A stretch of 51,332 nucleotides of DNA from Oribacterium sp. UBA3737 (GTDB taxonomy: Bacteria; Bacillota_A; Clostridia; Lachnospirales; Lachnospiraceae): assembly GCA_002371295.1 (NCBI GenBank), contig DFGZ01000360.1:1-51332 (forward strand). The letters are read 5' to 3'. Positions within the stretch are counted from its first letter, which is position 1. The number at the start of each line of letters is the position of its first letter. A program made the translations under genes and the position numbers. Of this stretch, positions 44,876 to 51,332 are shown piece by piece. The notes beneath the pieces were generated by a model. That model did not search any database. It worked only from the letters and a program-made list of their open reading frames with translations, and was not told the origin of the DNA.

Positions 44876-45703
44876 ATGTCGCAGGTTAAAAACATGGTGA
44901 GAAGGGTAATCTTATCCATAGGTTCTTTCATCGCAGTATTCCCGCTGATCTGGATGCTCCTGTCGGGACTAAACGATCATCTTATGACTTTTGTGCCCGG
45001 CAATGGGAAAGGTATTTCTTTCACATTGGAGAATATAGGATATGTACTGTTCCAATCACCGGTACCACTTTATATAAAAAACAGCATGCTTATCTCTGTA
45101 GTTACGTCACTATACCAGATAATCACAGGGGCAATGCTTGCCTATGCACTTACTTTTTTAAAATTCAGGTGTAAAAAGCTCCTGTACTACATTATCTTTT
45201 TTACGTATATGCTGCCTTCAGCAGCTACATATATACCTTCATATATAGTTCTCTCAAAACTTAATCTTCTGAATACATACAAAGGGCTTATATTATCTCA
45301 ATCAGTCAGTCTTTTTGGTATATTTCTCCTCAGACAGAATTTCCTTGAGATACCGAAGGACTTTGTAGATGCAGCAAAAATTGATGGGGCTACAGACTGG
45401 AAAATACTCTGGAAAGTGGTTTTCCCCTTGGCGAGATCTGGATTTATCACCTTCTTTTTACTTTCCTTTATCAGTCTATATAACAACTATATGTGGCCGG
45501 CGCTTATTACTACTGATTCCAGACTTTATCAGGTTTCCCAGGGAGTGCGGAGCTTCTTTATAGACGATGGGGCTTACGGAACAAAATGGCCTTTGATAAT
45601 GGCTGCAGATTCCATCGTTATCCTGCCGCTGGTCCTTATGTATATCTGTGCATCTCATGTCATCATACATGGAATATCAGGTGATTCCGGCGTAAAGGGG
45701 TAA
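44876..45703 (+). CDS. carbohydrate ABC permease, UgpE/MalG type
   Basis: 275 residues. Six transmembrane helices; EAA loop DAAKIDGATDWKILWKVVFPLARS (about 160-185). GGGAGGTGAT lies before the ATG, 13 bases after the first permease gene. It pairs with the UgpA-like permease to form the channel. Confidence 0.9.
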   Translation: MSQVKNMVRRVILSIGSFIAVFPLIWMLLSGLNDHLMTFVPGNGKGISFTLENIGYVLFQSPVPLYIKNSMLISVVTSLYQIITGAMLAYALTFLKFRCKKLLYYIIFFTYMLPSAATYIPSYIVLSKLNLLNTYKGLILSQSVSLFGIFLLRQNFLEIPKDFVDAAKIDGATDWKILWKVVFPLARSGFITFFLLSFISLYNNYMWPALITTDSRLYQVSQGVRSFFIDDGAYGTKWPLIMAADSIVILPLVLMYICASHVIIHGISGDSGVKG

Positions 45704-45808
45704 AGAAATACTCAAAGACTCATGGGTGTGACAGCTTAAAAAATTGATCGTAATGCAGCGTATTCCGGACATCGCCGCACTTACATATATGAAAAGGAGT
45801 TTAATAAC

Positions 45809-47143
45809 ATGAAGATAAGCAGTATAAAAATAAGAAGTCTTAAAAACAACATTAAACATTTCATTAGTCCCTTGATTATCCTGTCAGTCATAACTGCAAT
45901 TTCCGGATGTTCCGGAGAAAATGCTTCGCAGGTTCCAAAGGCAGAAAAGGAGAGGACAGAGATTGAATACTGGTATGCCGGCGGAAAAACAGCAGTAAAG
46001 GTCATGGCTGACATCATTGATTCCTTCAATGCTTCCCAGGATGAGTATGTGATAAAACCTGTGGTTAAAGCAAGCTATGATGAAACCTATCAGGGATTGC
46101 AGGCAGCATTGGCCGGAAATGTCTCTCCTGATCTTGTGCTTCTTGAAACGGAAGCTTCTCATTATCTGTCAGGAAAAGGGATTCTGGAAAATGTAGGAGA
46201 GCAGCTAAAATCCACTCCTTCATTTTCACTTGATGACTACATTGATGTATTTATTGACAGCTGTAAAGGAGATAGGGATGAGCTCTATATGTTTCCGGCA
46301 TACGGAACAACACAGGTGTTTTATTATAATAGGGAAGCCTTTGAGAAAGCAGGTGTGAATCCGGAATCCATCAAGAGCTGGCAGGATTTGGCGGATCAAA
46401 AAGAGAGGTTTACATCTTCCGGAACAGAGTACGTTTGGGAGCCTATGTGGGGACCGGACAACCTCATTGATGTAGCATTTTCCAACGGAGCTTCCATGTT
46501 TAGTTCGGATGGCAAGGAAGTCACCATCGATTCCCCGGAGTGGATCCAGGTATTTGAAGCTTTTAGGAAGTGGATCCATGAGGACAAAATCATGAAGATT
46601 CATTCCGGTGGACAAGGCTGGGAGTACTGGTACAAGACTATGGATGATGCCTTGTCCGGAACGGCGGCAGGTTATACAGGTTCCTCCGGAGACCAGGCAG
46701 ATCTGGATTTCACTCTTGTTGGCGCTCTGGAGCAGCCGGGTTTCGGTTCCAATGCTTCCAGCCCGACAGCAGAGGCCAAAGATTTTGTTATCGTCAAATC
46801 CTCAAGTGAGAAGGAGAAGACCGGAGCTGCAGCATTTATACGGTACTTTACGAGCCCTGAACAGCAGGCAGTATGGTCAATGGGAACTGGATATGTACCC
46901 GTATGCAAGAATATGGATAGTGTTGAGAGCTATCATAATTATGTGAAAGAGCATCCTGAGATAACAGTTCCACTCCAACAATCACAGCACGCTTCAGTTC
47001 TTCCTATAGACCCAACAGGAGGAAAGATTTACGATGCACTAAAGATCGCAGCTGATCAGGTGGAGCTGGAGAATATACCGGCGGAAGAAGCATTGTCAGA
47101 AGCACAGAAGAAGGCGGAAGAAGCAATGAGAGAGCTGTCATAA
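45809..47143 (+). CDS. ABC sugar-binding lipoprotein, UgpB/MalE type
   Basis: 444 residues. Lipoprotein signal peptide with lipobox ISGC (Cys34), then an extracellular solute-binding family 1 domain: EYWYAGGKTAVKVMADIIDSFNAS, then 'YMFPAYGTTQVFYYNREAFEKAGV' and 'RYFTSPEQQAVWSMGTGYVPV'. AAAGGAGTTTAATAAC precedes the start. No ATPase gene is adjacent; CUT1 importers commonly share an MsmK-type ATPase encoded elsewhere. The substrate could be an oligosaccharide or glycerol-3-phosphate. Confidence 0.9.
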   Translation: MKISSIKIRSLKNNIKHFISPLIILSVITAISGCSGENASQVPKAEKERTEIEYWYAGGKTAVKVMADIIDSFNASQDEYVIKPVVKASYDETYQGLQAALAGNVSPDLVLLETEASHYLSGKGILENVGEQLKSTPSFSLDDYIDVFIDSCKGDRDELYMFPAYGTTQVFYYNREAFEKAGVNPESIKSWQDLADQKERFTSSGTEYVWEPMWGPDNLIDVAFSNGASMFSSDGKEVTIDSPEWIQVFEAFRKWIHEDKIMKIHSGGQGWEYWYKTMDDALSGTAAGYTGSSGDQADLDFTLVGALEQPGFGSNASSPTAEAKDFVIVKSSSEKEKTGAAAFIRYFTSPEQQAVWSMGTGYVPVCKNMDSVESYHNYVKEHPEITVPLQQSQHASVLPIDPTGGKIYDALKIAADQVELENIPAEEALSEAQKKAEEAMRELS

Positions 47144-47277
47144 ATCTGGTTCATAAAAAAACATAAAAATTTTTGCCGAATAAACATTAGAAAAGCCCAA
47201 GAACCATGACCTGCTATTTTTGCATATCTCTCTTGATCACCATTATAGGTCATCATCATATTATGCATTATTAAAGT

Positions 47278-47412
47278 ATGAGTATTTCATATAACGGATT
47301 ATGGAAATTACTAATTGACAACAACATGAACAAAACAGATTTGATGAATGAGGTAAAGCTCAGTAGCGGTACAATTGCCAAAATGAGTAAGGGCGAGGCT
47401 GCTTGTGGATGA
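47278..47412 (+). pseudogene. Cro/XRE-type regulator, N-terminal fragment
   Basis: 44 codons: MSISYNGLWKLLIDNNMNKT then DLMNEVKLSSGTIAKMSKGE before TGA. It matches the first two-thirds of small YozG-like XRE regulators (about 66-75 residues); the end (recognition-helix turn and dimerisation part) is missing and is replaced by nitroreductase sequence in another frame. Confidence 0.7.
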
Positions 47413-47896
47413 TAATCTCAGTGATGAAGAGATTATTTCGAGAATCATCGAAGATAACCTTTTTCAGTTTCCAACAGAAAAGAGTTTGAAAAGAACTGTA
47501 ACAGGATGTCTAAGAAGGTTGAGATGTCTGGGTGATGATGAACTTATAAAAACAGTAACACACAGTTCTATGGAAGTTGGCAAACAGGTTTGTCTCAATG
47601 CCATGATGAAGGAATATCGCTTAGTCTGGGATTTCATGATTACAGTAATTGGTGCAAAGTATAGAGAACAAGATTTGTCTTACGGAAGGATGGATTTAAA
47701 TGTTTTCTTTATGAGATTACAGGCACAACATATGGGATTAGCTACATGCTGGACAGGTTGGTATGAGCAGGATGAAATGAGAAATTTACTAGGATTAACG
47801 GATAAAGATTATGTAACTGGAATCATAACAGTGGGCTATGCAGATGAAAATCCAGATGCCAGACAACGAAGACAACCTAGGTTTATAGAAATATGA
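47405..47896 (+). pseudogene. nitroreductase-family protein, C-terminal part
   Basis: 163 codons. The C-terminal half, QAQHMGLATCWTGWYEQDEM then NLLGLTDKDYVTGIITVGYADENP, is a clear nitroreductase FMN-binding/dimer segment. The first part (CLRRLRCLGDDELIKTVTHS ...) fits the same family, but the N-terminal FMN phosphate-binding region (R-R-S/T-x-R type) is missing. The start lies inside the XRE fragment, so two broken genes have been fused. A partial product may still be made. Confidence 0.55.
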
Positions 47897-47931
47897 ATTG
47901 TATGATCAATGAAATAAAGGAGTAAGGATAA

Positions 47932-48690
47932 ATGCTTGGAGTATATCTCAGTGGAACTGGAAATACGAAGCACTGTGTGGAGATGCTGGTGAATTTGCTA
48001 GACTATGAGGCACAGTGTATTCCATTAGAGCATCCACAAATAATAGGTTTATTGGAGAATGAGGATACAATTATTTTAGGTTATCCAACACAGTTTTCTA
48101 ATGCACCGATTATGGTTAGGGATTTTATAAAAAAGAACAGTAATATTTGGCGAGATAAAAAAGTATTTTGTCTTAATACAATGGGACTGTTTAGTGGCGA
48201 TGGAACTGGATGCGCAGCTAGATTATTAAAGAAATATGGGGCAATAATACTTGGCGGAGCGCAAATAAAAATGCCTGACTCTGTTTGTGATAGCAAGCTG
48301 TTAAAAAAGAGTATTGAAGAAAACAAGACAATCGTCAGAACTGCAGATGCTCGTATCGAACAAATTGCTAAGCAAATGCTTCAAGGTTCATATCCTAAGG
48401 AGGGATTATCTTTTATTTCGCATTTAAAGGGATTGTTTGGACAGCGACTTTGGTTCTACCATAAAACTATTGGATATACAGATAAACTAAAAATTAGTGA
48501 TAATTGTGTTGGTTGTGGACTGTGCAGCAGAGAATGTCCAATGCAAAATATCGAGATAAAAAATGGGAAAGCGGTAGCAGGTATCCAATGTACCATGTGC
48601 TATCGCTGCATAAGTTTATGCCCTCAACAGGCTATTACTCTTTTAGGCGATACCGTTAAGGAGCAATGCCGCTATAGTAAGTATATTTAA
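47932..48690 (+). CDS. EFR1-type flavodoxin-ferredoxin fusion
   Basis: 252 residues. An N-terminal flavodoxin-like domain starts LGVYLSGTGNTKHCVEMLV (about 2-160). Two 4Fe-4S motifs follow at the C-terminus: CVGCGLCSRECP (about 187-198) and CTMCYRCISLCP (about 214-225). This is the EFR1 family layout of small electron carriers in Clostridia. AAAGGAGTAAGG precedes the start. Partner enzyme unknown; the neighbouring nitroreductase fragment may once have been it. Confidence 0.88.
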   Translation: MLGVYLSGTGNTKHCVEMLVNLLDYEAQCIPLEHPQIIGLLENEDTIILGYPTQFSNAPIMVRDFIKKNSNIWRDKKVFCLNTMGLFSGDGTGCAARLLKKYGAIILGGAQIKMPDSVCDSKLLKKSIEENKTIVRTADARIEQIAKQMLQGSYPKEGLSFISHLKGLFGQRLWFYHKTIGYTDKLKISDNCVGCGLCSRECPMQNIEIKNGKAVAGIQCTMCYRCISLCPQQAITLLGDTVKEQCRYSKYI

Positions 48691-48726
48691 GTAGAAATTT
48701 TACTACTAGATGAACTGCTGACAGGG

Positions 48727-48801
48727 CAGGCACAGCATATGGGATTAGCTACATGCTGGACAGGCTGGTATAAACAGGATGAAATGAGAAATCTGATTTA
48801 G
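48727..48801 (+). repeat. second copy of a nitroreductase fragment
   Basis: About 66 bases here (from AGGCACAGCATATGGGATTA to GAAATGAGAAATCTG) repeat 47721-47786 with about six mismatches and encode QAQHMGLATCWTGWYKQDEM followed by a stop. It is a short duplicated gene fragment flanking the EFR1 gene. Confidence 0.75.
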
Positions 48802-48884
48802 ATGAATCTTTTTTCATGTTCTGCAGAACAGGATTCTTGATAACAATATGATTGTAATGAGTGGAGAAGGGAGATAAGAATTAA

Positions 48885-49196
48885 ATGATTGGATTTTCTA
48901 TAATGATGTGGTTTGTATCTATCTTGTTACTTTTTGTGGGGATTTCTCTCTTAAAAGGGAATCATGTACTAATGCATGGTCGGATATATGATAATACAAA
49001 AGATAAAGATAAATATGCCAAGGCATCTGGAAAACCGGTTCTATTATTGGCCTTTTGAATTGCAGTAAGTGGAGTTGCAGCAGTTGCTACAGGGAATATA
49101 ATTATTTCACTTTTTATCATAGTTGGGACTGTTATTATAGCTGCACTATGGTTCGTAAATATACAGAAAAGATTTGCGGTAGAAATGCAGAGGTGA
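48885..49196 (+). pseudogene. DUF3784-like membrane protein with one nonsense codon
   Basis: A start with GGAGAAGGGAGATAAG upstream opens a frame MIGFSIMMWFVSILLLFVGI ... GRIYDNTKDKDKYAKASGKP, with three hydrophobic helices. It is interrupted by a single TGA at codon 58 (49056-49058; LLLAF-stop-IAVSGVAAV). The frame continues cleanly for 45 codons to TGA 49194-49196. One base change (GGA to TGA) would explain it. It fits the small DUF3784 membrane family of unknown function. Confidence 0.7.
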
Positions 49197-49201
49197 TTTC
49201 C

Positions 49202-50233
49202 ATGATAAAACCTAAAAGACTGAAAAAAGGAGATAAGATAGCCATCGTAAGCCTGTCATGGGGCGGACTGGGTGATGCCGAGCTTATTCACAAATATGAT
49301 ATTGCTAAAGGACGTTTGGAACGTGACTTTGGATTAAATGTTGTTGCGATGCCACACGCTCTTAAGGGAAGCGAGTTTGTTTATGCTCATCCGGAATTGA
49401 GGGCAAAAGACCTAATGGATGCATTTTCGGATACTTCCATTAAAGGGATTTTCTGTGCAATAGGGGGCGATGATTCCGTTAGATTATTGCCATACATTGA
49501 TTATGAAATCATAAGAAACAATCCTAAAATCTTTATGGGATATTCAGATACTACAGTCACTCATTTTATGATGAACAAAGCAGGAGTGGTTTCTTATTAT
49601 GGCCCATCTGTTATGGCCGAATTCGGCGAATATGTTCAGATGTTTGACTATACGGAAAAAGCAGTAAAAAATTTATTATTTGACGATTCAAAGAGATATG
49701 AGATTACTTCCTGCGAATACTGGTCTGACGATCATGTGTCATGGTCAGAAGAAAATTTGAATGTGAAAAAGAAAATACGCCCGGAAGAGCATAACTACGA
49801 AGTTTTATCGGGAAGTGGAATTATCACTGGAGAATTATTGGGTGGTTGCCTGGATGTGTTTCCCATGATTGTGGGTACAGAAATATGGCCTGATTGTGAT
49901 GGATGGAAAGACAAGATTCTTCTTGTTGAAACAAGTGAAGATAAGCCAACTCCAGAGCTGATAACGTATTATCTGAGGAACCTTGGCGCACAGGGAATAC
50001 TGAATCAAATCAAGGGAATTGTTGTTGGAAAACCTCAGGATGAGCAGTTCTATGAGGAGTACAAAGAGGTTTATCGTACTGTGTTAAATGAGTTTAACTG
50101 TCAATCCCTGCCGGTCATTTACAATGTAAACATAGGTCACGCTGTTCCTACCGGAATGCTACCATTAGGGATAAAATGTGAAATCAATCTTGATCAAAAA
50201 ACTATTCGGTTACTTGAATCGGCGACAGAGTAG
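49202..50233 (+). CDS. S66 family LD-carboxypeptidase / MccF-like protein
   Basis: 343 residues from ATG 49202 (AGAGGTGAT 7 bases upstream); the longer frame back to 49055 overlaps the DUF3784 pseudogene. S66 features: nucleophile elbow FMGYSDTTVTHF, GELLGGCLDVF, catalytic Glu region ILLVETSEDKPTPE and His in VNIGHAVPTGMLPLG. It is either a murein tetrapeptide LD-carboxypeptidase or, as with MccF, an amidase/peptidase protecting against peptide-nucleotide antibiotics; the long GDD loop and the accessory context lean to the MccF side. Confidence 0.88.
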   Translation: MIKPKRLKKGDKIAIVSLSWGGLGDAELIHKYDIAKGRLERDFGLNVVAMPHALKGSEFVYAHPELRAKDLMDAFSDTSIKGIFCAIGGDDSVRLLPYIDYEIIRNNPKIFMGYSDTTVTHFMMNKAGVVSYYGPSVMAEFGEYVQMFDYTEKAVKNLLFDDSKRYEITSCEYWSDDHVSWSEENLNVKKKIRPEEHNYEVLSGSGIITGELLGGCLDVFPMIVGTEIWPDCDGWKDKILLVETSEDKPTPELITYYLRNLGAQGILNQIKGIVVGKPQDEQFYEEYKEVYRTVLNEFNCQSLPVIYNVNIGHAVPTGMLPLGIKCEINLDQKTIRLLESATE

Positions 50234-50318
50234 TAGAATATGCTAAAATTAGGGGCATTCCCCACTAACCATTCCTTTATGAAAAATGTGGGTTTAGGAA
50301 ACATCACAAAATAAAAAC

Positions 50319-50402
50319 TTCTTTCTGGATAATTATGATCATCCTATTATCGAGGAAGGATTTCAGCTGGTAGACATGGTGTATTTGAGGAAGGAAATAT
50401 AA
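50319..50402 (+). pseudogene. GNAT-like C-terminal fragment
   Basis: 27 codons, [20 protein letters not shown]..., then a stop. This resembles the last strand of GNAT acetyltransferases ('LGF...YDHPI...GVxLxDMVYLxK'). The identification is tentative because of the short length. Confidence 0.35.
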
Positions 50403-50600
50403 AATGACAGCAGAACTATTTGTCCTTTTAAGGATGTAACGGCAGAGCATGCATATAAAGAGGGCGAAGGCGATAGAAGCCTTGATTATTGGCGTCAGGT
50501 TCATAAGGAATTCCTGGAGAGCGAACTTGAATCAATAGATATGGCTTTTAGTGAAGACGCTAAGGTGATTTGCGAAGAGTTTAAGTTGGTTGAATTTTAG
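50403..50600 (+). pseudogene. ASCH-domain protein, C-terminal fragment
   Basis: 66 codons with AEHAYKEGEGDRSLDYWRQV and HKEFLESE ... CEEFKLVEF, the conserved C-terminal part of ASCH (PUA-like RNA-binding) proteins (EGEGDxSLxxWRxxH). The N-terminal half is missing and the frame begins directly after a TAA. Confidence 0.75.
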
Positions 50601-50622
50601 GATGATGTAAAGGAATAATAGT

Positions 50623-51039
50623 ATGGTCATAGGCGTTAGTGCATGTTTATTAGGCGAGAATTGTAAATACAATGGGGGCAATAATTATAGTAAAAAGACC
50701 CTTGAATATGTAAAGGGACATGAGGTCATTTCTGTGTGTCCTGAAGTTTTGGGAGGCCTTCCTACACCAAGGGAATCTGCAGAAATAGTTGATGGTATTG
50801 TAACGCACAAGGATGGCAATTCTGTAGATGCAGAATTTCGAGCTGGTGCAATGAAGGCTTTGCAAATCCTAATAGATAAAAAAACAGAGCTTGTGATACT
50901 ACAATCAAGGAGTCCATCCTGTGGTGTTAATACTATTTATGATGGGACTTTTTCAGGAAATCTAATACCTGGAAATGGCGTGTTTGTTGAGCTTCTCAAG
51001 CAAAATGGAATAAAAGTAGTAGATGTGGCTGATTTATAG
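50623..51039 (+). CDS. DUF523 protein
   Basis: 138 residues. GVSACLLGENCKYNGGNN, VCPEVLGGLPTPRESAEI and LQSRSPSCGVNTIYDGTFSG are diagnostic of DUF523, whose conserved cysteines suggest metal or Fe-S binding. Function unknown. Only weak AAAGGAAT precedes the start. It ends a few bases before the isochorismatase gene and may be co-transcribed with it. Confidence 0.88.
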   Translation: MVIGVSACLLGENCKYNGGNNYSKKTLEYVKGHEVISVCPEVLGGLPTPRESAEIVDGIVTHKDGNSVDAEFRAGAMKALQILIDKKTELVILQSRSPSCGVNTIYDGTFSGNLIPGNGVFVELLKQNGIKVVDVADL

Positions 51040-51053
51040 AAATGGGGGCAATA

Positions 51054-51332
51054 ATGGTTTTACTGGTTATTGATGTACAAAAAGGAATAACAGACGAAAG
51101 ATTATACAATTATCAGGAGTTTATAGATAACACAACAAGGCTGATACAGACAGCACGAGAGAATGATGTAGAGGTCATTTATGTACAGCATGACGATGGC
51201 CCAGGTTCAGGTTTCTCTGCAGGTGATGAGGACTATGAAATTGCAGATCAGGTTGCGCCAATAGGAAAAGAGCGTATTTTTACCAAAACAGTGAATAGCT
51301 GCTTTGGTAATCCAGACTTTGTATCTTATTTA
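51054..51332 (+). CDS. isochorismatase-family cysteine hydrolase (partial)
   Basis: The first 93 codons are in the window; the gene runs off the right end. MVLLVIDVQKGITDE carries the catalytic Asp, IYVQHDDGPGSG is typical, and FTKTVNSCFGNPDF is the Lys-containing strand of the family. The catalytic Cys lies outside. ATG 51054 follows GGGGGCA; ATG 51042 in the same frame is an alternative. Substrate unknown (nicotinamidase-related amidases). Confidence 0.88.
   Translation, partial: MVLLVIDVQKGITDERLYNYQEFIDNTTRLIQTARENDVEVIYVQHDDGPGSGFSAGDEDYEIADQVAPIGKERIFTKTVNSCFGNPDFVSYL

Noticed and set aside
47405..47896. Intact nitroreductase gene
   Set aside because: The N-terminal FMN-binding region is missing and the start lies within another broken gene, so I list it as a fragment.
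1..51332. CRISPR array, transposase or complete prophage
   Set aside because: No regularly spaced repeats with unique spacers, no transposase or intact integrase frame, and no phage structural genes were seen.

Overview
The window looks like a chromosomal segment of a Lachnospiraceae-type Firmicute (Butyrivibrio/Pseudobutyrivibrio/Lachnospira-like). The grounds are clostridial gene content, strong AGGAGG ribosome binding sites, sigma-A promoters, many intrinsic terminators, and surface proteins with degenerate LPXTG signals. The genus is an inference.

Layout. 1-2450: the 3' end of a tRNA, an EAL-type c-di-GMP phosphodiesterase with a degenerate GGDEF domain, and tRNA-Leu(UAG). 2470-11080: a sortase-assembled pilus locus (minor pilin, very large tip adhesin, major pilin, class C sortase), with an intrinsic terminator between major pilin and sortase. 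11081-17631: a membrane HD-GYP sensor with a two-component-type beta-propeller, behind a structured leader, then a secreted wall-binding-like protein paired with an AAA+ ATPase whose Walker A lysine is arginine. 17654-20996: nucleoside salvage and modification (cdd, deoD, udp, tadA) and thiN. 21085-29640: a probable 6S RNA, an AI-2E family permease, kduI, a SEC-C protein overlapping hslO (Hsp33), a cold-shock protein, a HepI/Gx-type membrane protein with a predicted leaderless mRNA, and uvrA. 29667-34273: an autoregulated-looking XRE regulator, tmRNA (ssrA), an NCS2 purine permease and guaA.

The 3' side of guaA is a decayed integration hotspot (about 34.3-37.9 kb). It holds XRE regulators, a truncated Z1-domain (restriction/defence-type) ATPase, a structured RNA candidate, a DUF6462 excisionase-like gene with no integrase, and a 5'-truncated DNA alkylation repair gene. 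A second large GGDEF/EAL protein follows (38.1-41.1 kb).

From 41.1 kb to the end intact genes are mixed with gene debris. The intact genes are a flavodoxin-type reductase, a WYL regulator, a sugar ABC importer lacking its ATPase, an EFR1 ferredoxin, an S66 peptidase, DUF523 and a partial isochorismatase. The debris consists of fragments of GGDEF, AAA/DUF4143, DUF3781, GyrI, XRE, nitroreductase (partly duplicated), DUF3784 (one nonsense codon), GNAT and ASCH genes.

Themes: surface attachment together with c-di-GMP turnover (three EAL/HD-GYP proteins), purine and pyrimidine salvage, and a graveyard of mobile and defence genes. All calls come from reading the sequence; no database search was run.
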